Assembly: GCF_013394385.1 (NCBI RefSeq)
Contig: NZ_AP022834.1
Coordinates: 1,426,001 to 1,490,000 of the forward strand
Reading direction: 5' to 3'
Source: Kocuria sp. TGY1127_2
GTDB taxonomy: Bacteria; Actinomycetota; Actinomycetes; Actinomycetales; Micrococcaceae
DNA: 64,000 nt
Part shown: positions 18,753 through 27,682 of the stretch, piece after piece
Layout of the letters: every line of letters begins with the position of its first letter
How positions within the stretch are numbered: position 1 is the first letter of the stretch
The notes under the pieces: model-generated
What the model was told of the DNA's origin: nothing
What the model saw: only the letters and a program-made list of their open reading frames with translations
Databases searched by the model: none
Made by a program: the position numbers and the translations under genes

Positions 18753-20936
18753 TCAGCGCTTTTTCTTCGAGGAATGCTGAGTCTTCTGTTTGCGCTTCAT
18801 CTTGTTCAAGGTCTTTTCATCAACGGGCGCATCTGATGAAGCCCTGAGCTTCCGGAAGTACTCCGAAGCATCGGACTGGCGCACGGCCTCGATTCCGCTC
18901 GAAATCTCGGCTCGCAAATGTGCCTGTTTGAAGCCGAAAGCCTCGACCAATTGCAACGAAAATGGTTCGATCTTCTCGAGCAGGTGATTGATGTATTCGC
19001 CCAGGGCACGTCCGCGCTGCGTGGAAACCAGGCCGTAGGAAATATACCAACCCAGGTTCTTCTCGATCAGGGTCATTCCGAAGAGATCTCGCAGAGATGT
19101 CATAACTTCGGCAGTCTTGCCCTCGAGTTTGGTCAGGGACTCCGTCATGGCCTCCCACTGAAGCAGCTCCGCGTGCGATCGAGCCGCCTCGATCAATTTG
19201 ACCTGTTGCGTGTTGAAGACTTGGGTCGCCTCCTCGGGGCGCATCTTCTTGGCCGGACGCAACGCATCCGCAGCCTCTGCGATCAACGTGTGGACCCTGT
19301 CGCCCAAGAGATCTCTCTGCAGCTTTGGATCTTTGAGGGCCTTGGCAGACTTCCTCTGGTCTCCCGTGTCCTGAAGTATTTGTGCGGCGCGGCGCAATCC
19401 TGTCCGATTGACCGCGAGATCCTCGGCGCGGGACGACACGTATTTGGTGATGGTCCCGAAATCGAGTGCGGCGAATTCCTTGGAATAATCGCCGAGTAGA
19501 CGCTTGGCAACGAGCTGGAGCAGAACGTGGTTGTCACCCTCGAAGGTCGCGTAGACGTCGAGGTCCTGGTACAGGGATGTGAACCGGTTCTTCGTCATGA
19601 ACCCGGATCCTCCGCAGGCTTCCCGGCACTCCTGGAGAGTTTCCAGGGCATTCCATGTCGACATCGGTTTCAACGCCGCCGCCAAGGTTTCGAGTTCGGC
19701 GCGGTTCTCAGGGGTGTCCTGGCGTCCTGAGAACACTTCGTCGAAAGTCTCCAACAGATCGTGGTGGGCTAATGCTTGCGCGTAGGTCGTGGCCAACAAA
19801 GGCAGGAGTCGGCGACGATGCAGCTGGTAGCTCATGAGCGTGGCTTCCGCATCCCCGCCCGCGGAAAATTGACGGCGTTCGTAGGCGTACCGAATCGCAA
19901 TGCTCAGCCCTATCTTCGCTGCGTTGATCGCCGACCCGTCCAGCGACACACGGCCCTGAACCAAAGTGCCGAGGGTCGTGAAGAAGCGGCGACCTGGCGA
20001 ATCGATGGGGGAGGAGTATGTACCGTCTTCGGCGACGTCGCCGTATCGGTTGAGCAGATTGGTCCGGGGGATTCTGACGTGGTCAAAAGCGAGCCTGCCG
20101 TTGTCCACGCCGTTCAGCCCTCCTTTGCGGCCGTCGTCCTCCGAGGTGATTCCCGGTAGGTTATAGCCCTCCTCATCCCGAATGGGGACGTAGAAAGCGT
20201 GTACGCCGTGGTTCACGCCGCGAGTGATGAGTTGCGCGAAAACCACCGCTGCCTTGCCGTCCTGGGCCGCGTTGCCGAGGTAGTCCTTCCAGGCGGCTTT
20301 GAACGGTGTGTTGATGACGAATTCGCCGCTTTCGGCGTCGAAGGTCGCCGTCGTACCGACGGAGGCGACGTCCGATCCGTGACCGATTTCCGTCATCGCG
20401 AAAACACCGGGTGTCTTCAAGGACATGATGTCCGGAAGCCATTTCCGATGATGCTCTTCCGAGCCGAGTTGATGGACCGCTGCCCCGAACAATCCCCACT
20501 GGACCCCGGCCTTGATCTGCAGAGACGGGTCTGCGGCAACCAATTCCTCGAATCCAGCGATGTTGCCGCCCGGGTTTTCCTGCCCGCCGACGTACTTCGG
20601 GTAGGCGCGGTGAACGACCCCTTTGTCGACAAGGACCTCGAGTTGCCGAGAGACGCGCTTGCGCTGATCCTGGTACGAATCGGTGTCGATCTTGTGAAGA
20701 TCCGGATCCTCGATGATGTCCCGCGTGTACTGACGGATGTCCTTCCACTTGCCCATGAGCTCGTCATGGATCGCTGTGACGTCAATCGTGCCGGCGGCTT
20801 GCGGATCCTGCACGGCCTGAATTTCTTCGACCGGTCCTTGCGAGAGGGGCTCAGGAGAACCTTTGTGTGGCGCGCGCTGCTCCGAGAGGTTGTCTGTTTC
20901 GTTCCCGCCGGTCGAGACGTTTTCGTTGAGGGGCAT
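18753..20936 (-). CDS. Acyl-CoA dehydrogenase (long, acyl-CoA oxidase-like)
   Basis: A 727-residue flavoprotein of the long ACAD/ACOX-like class. It has the FAD-binding region MTEIGHGSDVAS and the middle beta domain, the sequence GFMTKNRFTSLYQD near the active site, and a C-terminal extension of about 200 residues seen in actinobacterial members, ending in a Lys-rich tail. It should catalyse the first step of fatty-acid beta-oxidation, forming a trans-2-enoyl-CoA. ATG 20936 is chosen because CAGGAGGAACC stands immediately before it; the longer frame is not needed. It is the second gene after TetR on the same strand, 56 bases downstream, and likely under its control. Confidence 0.9.
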   Translation of the reverse strand: MPLNENVSTGGNETDNLSEQRAPHKGSPEPLSQGPVEEIQAVQDPQAAGTIDVTAIHDELMGKWKDIRQYTRDIIEDPDLHKIDTDSYQDQRKRVSRQLEVLVDKGVVHRAYPKYVGGQENPGGNIAGFEELVAADPSLQIKAGVQWGLFGAAVHQLGSEEHHRKWLPDIMSLKTPGVFAMTEIGHGSDVASVGTTATFDAESGEFVINTPFKAAWKDYLGNAAQDGKAAVVFAQLITRGVNHGVHAFYVPIRDEEGYNLPGITSEDDGRKGGLNGVDNGRLAFDHVRIPRTNLLNRYGDVAEDGTYSSPIDSPGRRFFTTLGTLVQGRVSLDGSAINAAKIGLSIAIRYAYERRQFSAGGDAEATLMSYQLHRRRLLPLLATTYAQALAHHDLLETFDEVFSGRQDTPENRAELETLAAALKPMSTWNALETLQECREACGGSGFMTKNRFTSLYQDLDVYATFEGDNHVLLQLVAKRLLGDYSKEFAALDFGTITKYVSSRAEDLAVNRTGLRRAAQILQDTGDQRKSAKALKDPKLQRDLLGDRVHTLIAEAADALRPAKKMRPEEATQVFNTQQVKLIEAARSHAELLQWEAMTESLTKLEGKTAEVMTSLRDLFGMTLIEKNLGWYISYGLVSTQRGRALGEYINHLLEKIEPFSLQLVEAFGFKQAHLRAEISSGIEAVRQSDASEYFRKLRASSDAPVDEKTLNKMKRKQKTQHSSKKKR

Positions 20937-20992
20937 GGTTCCTCCTGTGGTCTTGGGGCTGTCTGTGTGTTCGTGGATTGGATGAGTGGGTT

Positions 20993-21694
20993 TCATCGAG
21001 AGTCCTGGAGCGGCATGAGAATCCATTGGGTCAGTCTCTCGACGACGATTTCTCGTGGAGGTCCCTCTCCCAGCGCGTTGGAGCGGCTCCACTTGTCCGT
21101 CACCGAGTTGACCATTCCAACGACCGCGCGGGCCCAGTAATCCAAAACCAACTCATCTTCGATGGATGTTTTGTTCAACCCGTTGGGTATGGAACGGAGG
21201 GAGCCGAGGAGCAGGGTCGCCATGTGGTCGGCGAAATGGCCCAGGGAAGCGGTGGGATTCTCGTCGTCTTCGGCTCGCGTCCAGCCCAATCCCGCCTGAG
21301 TTGTGACGAATTCATGAATGGCGGGTGATCGCTGGACCATCGTCAGGTACACATCGATCATGCGTTGAACAACATCCTGAGGCGTGGAGCCGCTGCGGGC
21401 GGCCTCCGCGATTTTCGGCTCGATTCCGGCCAGAAGGAATTCTCCCAGCGCCTGGCTGAGTCCTGCTTTGTCCGTGAAGTATCTGTAGAACACCGACTTG
21501 GATGTTCCCGAATGCTGTGCAATCTCTTCCATCGAGGCCTGAGGCCCGAGCTTGTGGATCGCCTTTCTGGCCTCACGCAGAAGCTGCCGACGGCGGACAC
21601 GCCGATGCGTGTCCCACCGTGTGACCCTGCCGTCCAGGGAACTTGCCGGAGCGGAATCATCTTTCCGCTCATCAAGGCTCTCTTTGGTATTCAC
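20993..21694 (-). CDS. TetR-family transcriptional regulator of the fatty-acid locus
   Basis: A 233-residue protein. Residues about 33-80 are the TetR helix-turn-helix: SMEEIAQHSGTSKSVFYRYF is the recognition region, with KAGL following. The C-terminal ligand domain is variable; acyl-CoA is the likely ligand by context. It is divergent from thiolase and lies directly upstream of acyl-CoA dehydrogenase, so it probably represses both units and itself. The GTG start at 21694 lies seven bases after TACTCT, which forms one arm of an inverted repeat. Confidence 0.9.
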   Translation of the reverse strand: MNTKESLDERKDDSAPASSLDGRVTRWDTHRRVRRRQLLREARKAIHKLGPQASMEEIAQHSGTSKSVFYRYFTDKAGLSQALGEFLLAGIEPKIAEAARSGSTPQDVVQRMIDVYLTMVQRSPAIHEFVTTQAGLGWTRAEDDENPTASLGHFADHMATLLLGSLRSIPNGLNKTSIEDELVLDYWARAVVGMVNSVTDKWSRSNALGEGPPREIVVERLTQWILMPLQDSR

Positions 21695-21701
21695 GATACG
21701 C

Positions 21702-21742
21702 AGAGTATCAGGTACTCTTGTATTTTGTAACCCCAGTCACAA
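21702..21742. promoter_or_regulatory. Candidate TetR operators in the divergent fatty-acid promoter region
   Basis: Two inverted repeats stand side by side. The first (21702-21718) has perfect 6-bp arms AGAGTA and TACTCT around TCAGG. On the minus strand its TACTCT lies seven bases before the TetR GTG and 17 bases from TTACAA, making a plausible promoter. On the plus strand the other arm could be a -10 for thiolase. The second (21725-21742) is TTGTAAC-CCCA-GTCACAA, 7-bp arms with one mismatch. Binding of TetR here would block both directions. Confidence 0.55.
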
Positions 21743-21835
21743 GGGCGATGCCGAGTGGTATCCGACCGGAGCACGATGACGAGCCATTCGGCCCGTCGCG
21801 GCACGATCGCCCTGCATCTACGATCCGGAGGATCC

Positions 21836-23140
21836 ATGTCTCAGGCCTACGTACTCGGCGGCAACCGAATTCCTTTCGCGCGTTCCAATGGGGCCTATGC
21901 CTCGGCAAGCAACCTCGATATGCTCACCACCACGTTTGACGGGTTGGCCGCTCGTTACGGACTCGCAGGTCAGCAGGTGGGCGAGGTCGCTGCTGGAGCC
22001 GTCCTCAAACATTCGAAGGATTTCAATCTGACCCGTGAGGCCGTGCTCGGTTCGGCGTTCGCCTCGTCGACGCCCGCGTATGACGTCCAACAGGCCTGCG
22101 CAACGGGGTTGGAGACCGTCTGGGGTCTGAGCAATAAGATCAGGCTAGGCCAGATGGACTCCGCGGTTGCCGGCGGCGTGGATTCCGCCTCCGACGCGCC
22201 GATCGTGGTCTCCGAGGGACTCCGTCGCGGGCTCTTGGAGTTGTCTCGGGCCAAAACACTGAAACAGCGTTTGGCTGCCGTATCCAAGATCCGCCCCGCG
22301 GATATCAAGCCTTCCGCCCCGAGCACCGGGGAACCCCGCACAGGGCTGTCGATGGGTGAACACCAGGCGATCACCACGGCCGCCTGGGGGATTTCGCGTG
22401 AAGACCAGGACGAGTTGGCTCTGACCAGTCACAAGAACCTGGCTGCCGCGTACGAGCGGGGATTCTTCGATGATCTCCTGACGGGTTTCCGCGGGCTCAG
22501 CAAGGACAACAATCTTCGTGCGGATTCGACCCTTGAGAAGTTGGGAAAATTGAACCCGGCTTTCGGGCGCAGCCTGCCGGAAGAAGCAACCATGACCGCC
22601 GGAAATTCCACGCCGTTGACCGATGGTGCCTCGGCGGTTCTTCTGGGAAGTTTGGAGTGGGCGGAAGAGCGCCAGCTCACGCCGCTCGCGCGCATCGTCG
22701 ATGCCCAGGCGGCTGGGGTCGACTTCGTCAATGGAGAAGAAGGCCTCCTCATGGCCCCGGCGTACGCCGTCCCGAAGTTGCTCGAGCGGAACAATCTTGA
22801 ACTGGGCGATTTCGACTACTACGAGATACATGAGGCATTCGCCTCGACGGTCCTGTGCCATCTCAAGGCTTGGGAATCGGAAGAGTTCGCCCATGAGAAA
22901 TTGGGCCGCGACTCTGCCGTGGGATCGATCGAGCGGAGCAAGCTCAACGTTAACGGATCCTCCTTGGCCGCCGGGCATCCTTTTGCCGCGACGGGTGGAC
23001 GCATTGTCGCAACACTTGCCAAACAACTACACGACTCGGCCCAAGAGACAGGCAAATCCCAGCGCGGCCTGATCTCGGTGTGCGCCGCCGGAGGTCTCGG
23101 CGTGACCATGATCCTCGAAGCGGATCAGCCTGCCAAGTAG
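21836..23140 (+). CDS. Acetyl-CoA C-acyltransferase (thiolase)
   Basis: A 434-residue thiolase. The nucleophilic cysteine lies in QQACATGLE, the conserved histidine in GHPFAATGGR and the second cysteine in VCAAGGLG. It should cleave 3-ketoacyl-CoA in beta-oxidation, or run in the reverse direction with the following reductase and hydratase. ATG 21836 is chosen because GGAGGATCC precedes it and the protein then begins with the conserved SQAYVLGGNRIPF. The next gene follows 32 bases later. Confidence 0.93.
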   Translation: MSQAYVLGGNRIPFARSNGAYASASNLDMLTTTFDGLAARYGLAGQQVGEVAAGAVLKHSKDFNLTREAVLGSAFASSTPAYDVQQACATGLETVWGLSNKIRLGQMDSAVAGGVDSASDAPIVVSEGLRRGLLELSRAKTLKQRLAAVSKIRPADIKPSAPSTGEPRTGLSMGEHQAITTAAWGISREDQDELALTSHKNLAAAYERGFFDDLLTGFRGLSKDNNLRADSTLEKLGKLNPAFGRSLPEEATMTAGNSTPLTDGASAVLLGSLEWAEERQLTPLARIVDAQAAGVDFVNGEEGLLMAPAYAVPKLLERNNLELGDFDYYEIHEAFASTVLCHLKAWESEEFAHEKLGRDSAVGSIERSKLNVNGSSLAAGHPFAATGGRIVATLAKQLHDSAQETGKSQRGLISVCAAGGLGVTMILEADQPAK

Positions 23141-23172
23141 CCAACCAAAGAATTCTGCGAGGAGACAGCCAA

Positions 23173-24522
23173 ATGATGAAGGATTCATACGCACAGATCG
23201 TGAACTCGTCCGTGGGCAAGAAAGTGGCAGGGGCGTTGGGTCTGCCTCAGCCGGTGGAGCTTCGACGCTACGAGCCGCACCAGGACTTGCTGAAAGACCG
23301 CAAAGTTCTTGTCGTTGGAGGTCAGAGCGTCGATGGGTTGGCCGACAAATTGCTCAATTGGGGCTTGGAGGTTCGCCGACATCCGGAAACGAACACCCGT
23401 TACGGTGCGATCATCGCTGATTTCACCGAGGCAGAGAAGCCTGGTGACCTACAAAAAGGTGCCCTGACGGTCGGCGCTGCCTTGCGAAGCCTCGGCAGTT
23501 CGGGCCGCGTGATCGTGCTCGGTCGATCGACGGAAGGCATCGAGTCCCCGAACGCTGCGGAGATCACTGCAACTCAAGCGGGCGTGGTCGGGTTCATGCG
23601 CTCCTTGGCTCACGAGATGCGCAAGGGCGCGACGTGCAATCAGCTGAATCTCTCGCCGGAGCTCAGGCCCGATGACGAGAGCGTCGAGGGGCCACTTCGA
23701 TTTCTCCTCTCGGCGCGTTCGGCCTACGTCAGTGGTCAACCTGTGAACGTTGAGCCCGCGAAGCCACATACGGTCGACCCCGAAACTCCGGTCAGTGGAC
23801 AGGTCGCCGTGGTCACGGGCGCGGCTCGCGGCATCGGCGAGGCGATCGTGCGTCGACTCCACGATGACGGTGCAAGCATTATCCTGGTCGACGTCCCGGC
23901 CGCGGGGGAGGCGCTGTCCAGAGTCGCCAACAGCGTTGGGGGACTGGCGCTCCAGCTGGATATTACCCAGGACGATGCCGGTGCAAGGATCGCGGAAGCC
24001 GCCAAGAAGCACTTCGGTCGCCTCGACATCGTGATTCATAACGCAGGGATCACCCGCGACAAGATGCTGGCCAATATGGACGAAGCGAAATGGGGATCAG
24101 TCTTGACCGTCAATCTGGCCGCCCAGCTGGCCATGAACCGTCAACTGCTGGACTCGGGCGCCTTGGGGCCCAATCCGCGCGTCGTGTCCTTGGCATCGAC
24201 GAGCGGCATCGCAGGCAACCGGGGGCAGACCAACTACGGGGCATCCAAAGCTGGAATCATTGGCATGGTCTCTGCTCTGGCAGTCGATTTTGCCCAGGCT
24301 GGCGGCACGATCAATGCCGTCGCACCCGGTTTCATCGAAACCGAGATGACCAAGGCGATGCCCACTGTGACCCGTGAAGTTGCTCGGAGGCTCAATTCGA
24401 TGCAACAGGGCGGAAAGCCCGAAGACGTAGCCCAGGCGGTTGGTTTTCTGGCGTCGAATGCTGCGGCCGGCATCAACGGGCAGACTCTGCGCGTCTGCGG
24501 ACAGTCCATGGTGGGTGCGTAA
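23173..24522 (+). CDS. Long (FabG4-type) 3-oxoacyl reductase
   Basis: A 449-residue protein, nearly twice the length of ordinary FabG. The C-terminal half is a full SDR reductase (TGAARGIG, IHNAGITRDKML, STSGIAGNRGQTNYGASKAG with Tyr-x3-Lys, APGFIETEMT). The N-terminal half (about 1-210) resembles a degenerate nucleotide-binding domain, with LVVGGQSV in the place of the cofactor motif. This matches the high-molecular-weight FabG4 of mycobacteria, which reduces 3-oxoacyl-CoA using NADH. GAGGAGACAG precedes ATG 23173. It is sandwiched between thiolase and MaoC, and its last base overlaps the next start. Confidence 0.9.
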   Translation: MMKDSYAQIVNSSVGKKVAGALGLPQPVELRRYEPHQDLLKDRKVLVVGGQSVDGLADKLLNWGLEVRRHPETNTRYGAIIADFTEAEKPGDLQKGALTVGAALRSLGSSGRVIVLGRSTEGIESPNAAEITATQAGVVGFMRSLAHEMRKGATCNQLNLSPELRPDDESVEGPLRFLLSARSAYVSGQPVNVEPAKPHTVDPETPVSGQVAVVTGAARGIGEAIVRRLHDDGASIILVDVPAAGEALSRVANSVGGLALQLDITQDDAGARIAEAAKKHFGRLDIVIHNAGITRDKMLANMDEAKWGSVLTVNLAAQLAMNRQLLDSGALGPNPRVVSLASTSGIAGNRGQTNYGASKAGIIGMVSALAVDFAQAGGTINAVAPGFIETEMTKAMPTVTREVARRLNSMQQGGKPEDVAQAVGFLASNAAAGINGQTLRVCGQSMVGA

Positions 24523-25547
24523 TGAAACTCCCACGCATTTCTGCGAAGCAGCTCATAGGGCGGGACGTGCCCGCGTTGAATCCGAAGTACCTCCGAGACA
24601 AGGCCGGCCCTGCAGGTATGTACTTGAACATACTGGGGAAAGAGCTGGGGAGCGCCGTTGAGAAGCGGCGACCAGGTCACGATTCCGAAGCATCGTCTCC
24701 TCGGCAAGTGCTGCCCAGCCCGTCCGCGTTACCCGCGATCGATCACCGCATCAGACTGGGCTCGGCCGATAATCAGAAATTCTGCGAGGTGGTTGGAGCC
24801 AGCGCTACAGACCACGCGCACGGCGGATATCTACACGCCGTCACGTTCCCGTTGTCGACTGAGCTGATGACGAAGAAATCGTTTCCTCTGCGCCTGCTCG
24901 GCCTGATCCACCTGAAAAATTCTGTGGTCCATCATCGAGCGGTCGCGGTAGACTCGACCGTCAAAATCAGGGTGCAAGTCAAGGGATTCGGAAAACACCG
25001 TCGCGGCACGACCGTCACCATTCTCGCCGAGATCTGGGATGAGTCCGGTGAACTGGCGTTCACGGACGAATCCGTCTACCTGTCCAAGGAGGCTCCCGCG
25101 TCGAACAACCGGAAAAACGGCACCTCAACTTCCGACATTTCGGAAGGTCGAGAGCAACGGCCCGACCCGCGCGACGGATTCACCCTGATCGGAATGTGGC
25201 GCCTGCCCTCGGCGACTGGACGTTCCTACGCGAAAGCCTCAGGTGACGCCAACCCGATCCATCTCAGCAACGCCACGGCCAAGATCTTCGGAATGAAGAG
25301 CGCAATCGCTCACGGCATGTACTGCGCGTCTCGCGCTCTGACTCAGGCGACTCGAGATCCGGCTGCACCCTGCTCATGGAGCGTTGAGTTCGGCTCTCCT
25401 GTCTTCCTGCCGACCAAGGTCGGAATATGGCGCGACCTGGATCATGGGACTCGTTCAGAGGTCGTCCTGCGGGGTATAGGCCAGAAGAACCGCAAGAACT
25501 TCGATTTCTCGTGGCGCGGCCCAGAAGCTCACCCGGACCAGGACTGA
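24522..25547 (+). CDS. MaoC-type enoyl-CoA hydratase with a double hot-dog fold
   Basis: A 341-residue protein starting at ATG 24522, sharing one base with the fabG stop. The C-terminal part has the hydratase-2 motif: YAKASGDANPIHLS, with catalytic Asp and His, then IAHGMYCASRAL. The N-terminal half looks like a second hot-dog domain without the motif, as in two-domain R-specific hydratases. It hydrates trans-2-enoyl-CoA to (R)-3-hydroxyacyl-CoA, which FabG4-type reductases can use. It is the last gene of the three-gene operon. Confidence 0.87.
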   Translation: MKLPRISAKQLIGRDVPALNPKYLRDKAGPAGMYLNILGKELGSAVEKRRPGHDSEASSPRQVLPSPSALPAIDHRIRLGSADNQKFCEVVGASATDHAHGGYLHAVTFPLSTELMTKKSFPLRLLGLIHLKNSVVHHRAVAVDSTVKIRVQVKGFGKHRRGTTVTILAEIWDESGELAFTDESVYLSKEAPASNNRKNGTSTSDISEGREQRPDPRDGFTLIGMWRLPSATGRSYAKASGDANPIHLSNATAKIFGMKSAIAHGMYCASRALTQATRDPAAPCSWSVEFGSPVFLPTKVGIWRDLDHGTRSEVVLRGIGQKNRKNFDFSWRGPEAHPDQD

Positions 25548-25667
25548 CCCCAAACCGGGAGCTTGTGTCGAGCGTCACCGTCCCGCGTGGCCCCAAGGAT
25601 TTGCGCCCAACCGGAGCATCAAGTAAGTTATTACTCGTTGCCCGGAAGCCAGCTTCCGAGGTCACCT

Positions 25668-25753
25668 GCGCGGGTGGCGGAATAGGCAGACGCGCTAGCT
25701 TGAGGTGCTAGTCCTCGTATTAGAGGGTGGGGGTTCAAGTCCCCCCTCGCGCA
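25668..25753 (+). tRNA. tRNA-Leu (anticodon GAG)
   Basis: An 86-nt type II tRNA. The acceptor arms GCGCGGG and CUCGCGC pair (one G-U), followed by discriminator A. The anticodon stem CTAGC/GCTAG encloses TTGAGGT, giving anticodon GAG at 25702-25704 for leucine codon CUC. A long variable arm and the GGTTCAAGTCC T-arm are present. The 3' CCA is not encoded (the genome reads CAA). Confidence 0.95.
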
Positions 25754-25761
25754 CAACAAGG

Positions 25762-25804
25762 TTGGGCCGTGATATCACAGCGATGTCACGGCCCAATTCG
25801 TTTT
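25762..25804 (+). terminator. Terminator after tRNA-Leu
   Basis: Perfect 11-bp stem TTGGGCCGTGA with its complement at 25786-25796, then a T-rich tail ending TTTT. It begins 9 bases after the tRNA. Confidence 0.85.
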
Positions 25805-26144
25805 AAGCGGTCCTACCTCTCGGTCGAGTTTCATTCGGCATGAGTGAGGGCGAGGATAATCGCAACCATTCACACGTTCCGGACCGAAAGCTGATGCAGC
25901 CTAAGCGGCACCTCCACATGGTCTACGCGCGTTCCTGAGGAGAAGACCGCCTCAGGGGCTCGCTCCGATAAGGTCGAGTCCACCTTTTGAGCCTGACGGG
26001 CAATCCTAGGCTCCTATGAAACATGCCTCCCCAAAACCCCTCACAATCCAACATAAAACCACCCAAAGAATCGAAATACGTGGGATACTGGGAGCGGATC
26101 CGGTTCCCGGGAGAAGGGACCGGAATGGCGAAAGGAAATCCATC
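25805..26144. other. Intergenic region upstream of the lactate dehydrogenase gene
   Basis: About 340 bases without a supported gene; an open frame starts at 26016 but its N-terminal 43 residues do not resemble LDH. A weak inverted repeat CCTGAGG/CCTCAGG occurs at 25934-25956. The ldh promoter should lie here but I cannot fix it. Confidence 0.4.
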
Positions 26145-27116
26145 ATGGGATCCGCATCGGAAATGGCACGCACCAAGCTCGGCATCGTCGGTGCTGGTGG
26201 CGTCGGCAGCGCGATGGCTTATGCATCAGTGATACGAAATTCAGCCAGCGAGGTTGTTCTCTACGATGTCGCCGCCGACCGCGCTGAAGCGGAAGCGCTC
26301 GATATCGCTCATGGTTCGATGTTCGCCGGAGGAACACCGGTGGTCGGCGGGGGAGACCTCGAAATACTTCGCGGCTGCGACATGATCATTGTGACCGCGG
26401 GTGCGCGTCAGGCGCCGGGGCAGCCCCGCCTCGAATTGGCTGGCGCAAACGTCAGAATCCTGGAGAGCCTCTTGCCGCAGCTCATGAAGGTCTCGCCCGA
26501 AGCGGTTTACATGTTCGTGACGAACCCCTGCGACGTGCTCACCGTGGTCGGTCAACAGGTCACGGGTCTGCCTCGGGAGCGGGTGTTCTCATCCGGGACC
26601 GTCCTGGACTCCTCCCGTTTGCGGTGGATGGTCGGCCGCGAGGCCGAAGTGTCCACCAGTAGCGTGCACGCGATGATTGTCGGCGAGCACGGAGATTCCG
26701 AATTCCCGTTGTGGTCGCAGGCGAATATCGGGCAGGTTCCTATCGATGAGTGGACCACGGCCTCCGGGGAACAGCTCTTCTCCGAAGAGAAAAAATCCGC
26801 GCTGGCGGAACAAGCCATGCGTGCGGCGTACCGGGTCATCCAGGGAAAAGGGTCAACCAATTACGCGATAGGTCTCTCGGGTGCACGTATTGCCGAGGCC
26901 GTACTCATGGGCCAGAATTCGGTGCTACCCGTCTCAACCGTTCTGGATGACTACTACGGTGTTTCCGATATCGCCCTTTCGGTCCCCACCTTGGTCGGTT
27001 ACGGCGGAGCCCAAAGGACTCTGCAAGTGCCCATGGATGAGCGGGAAATCGAACTTCTACAACGTTCAGCTGAAACATTGGAGTCCTCGCTGCGCAGCCT
27101 CGGCTTCAGCTCTTAG
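26145..27116 (+). CDS. ldh: L-lactate dehydrogenase
   Basis: A 323-residue NAD-dependent 2-hydroxyacid dehydrogenase. The Rossmann motif is GAGGVGSAMAY and the catalytic histidine is in GEHGDSEFPLWS. The substrate loop reads GARQAPGQPR; glutamine at the specificity position (where malate dehydrogenases have arginine) identifies lactate rather than malate. It interconverts pyruvate and L-lactate in the cytoplasm, which is useful under oxygen limitation. ATG 26145 is chosen for AAAGGAAATCC just upstream; ATG 26163 is possible. A GC-rich hairpin follows. Confidence 0.92.
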   Translation: MGSASEMARTKLGIVGAGGVGSAMAYASVIRNSASEVVLYDVAADRAEAEALDIAHGSMFAGGTPVVGGGDLEILRGCDMIIVTAGARQAPGQPRLELAGANVRILESLLPQLMKVSPEAVYMFVTNPCDVLTVVGQQVTGLPRERVFSSGTVLDSSRLRWMVGREAEVSTSSVHAMIVGEHGDSEFPLWSQANIGQVPIDEWTTASGEQLFSEEKKSALAEQAMRAAYRVIQGKGSTNYAIGLSGARIAEAVLMGQNSVLPVSTVLDDYYGVSDIALSVPTLVGYGGAQRTLQVPMDEREIELLQRSAETLESSLRSLGFSS

Positions 27117-27154
27117 CCACACGGATGATGTGAGACTCACCACCGAAGCGGAGT

Positions 27155-27204
27155 CCGGGCGGGTAGGGCAGGGCCGCAGGCTGCCCTGCCGGGCATCCGC
27201 CCGG
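27155..27204. terminator. Two-part GC-rich hairpin between ldh and the acidic-protein gene
   Basis: Outer arms CCGGGCGG/CCGCCCGG (27155-27162, 27197-27204) enclose inner arms GGCAGGGC/GCCCTGCC (27167-27174, 27183-27190). It starts 39 bases after the ldh stop. No T-run follows, so termination may be weak or factor-dependent. Confidence 0.5.
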
Positions 27205-27248
27205 GCACCGGTGTTTCCACGCGGGGGAAAGTCGGATAGTTTAGAGGC

Positions 27249-27569
27249 ATGACTACCGATCCGCGCGTCGCGCTCAACTCGCTCATCCAGGCATTCGAAG
27301 AACACCTCACTGCCTTGGCCGCCAAGCGCGGCGAGCAGGACACCGCCGTCGAAAACGCCTATTTGGGCATCGCGGATGCGTTCGAAGTCTACGAAGACGC
27401 CATCTATGTTGCCTTCAACGAGGTCACTCCTCTCGAAGTATTCGTCGAAGACGAAGATGATGAGGACGAGGAAGACAGCTTCGACGAGGACTATGAAGAT
27501 CTCGAAGAGAACGAAGACGACGACCTCGACGAAGATCTGGACGATATCGAAGGCGAAGATCTCAAATAG
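27249..27569 (+). CDS. Small protein with a very acidic C-terminal half
   Basis: A 106-residue protein. Residues 1-60 form a normal helical-looking domain (NSLIQAFEEHLTALAAKRGE). From about residue 66 nearly every residue is Asp or Glu, with a few Tyr, Leu and Ser. Such proteins are annotated loosely as primosomal proteins in Micrococcaceae, but I know no experimental basis for that. The acidic tail could mimic nucleic acid or bind cations or basic proteins; this is speculation. TAGTTT (27237-27242) ends six bases before ATG 27249, suggesting a leaderless mRNA. Confidence 0.75.
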   Translation: MTTDPRVALNSLIQAFEEHLTALAAKRGEQDTAVENAYLGIADAFEVYEDAIYVAFNEVTPLEVFVEDEDDEDEEDSFDEDYEDLEENEDDDLDEDLDDIEGEDLK

Positions 27570-27682
27570 ACCGGTTGAATGAGACCGGCTGCCCTGTGTA
27601 GCTCCCCCGAGTTGGCTGTAACTTCCCGCACAACCGGGACTGCCTGGAGCGGGTTCACCGCGCCTTTATGTAGAGTCGAACC

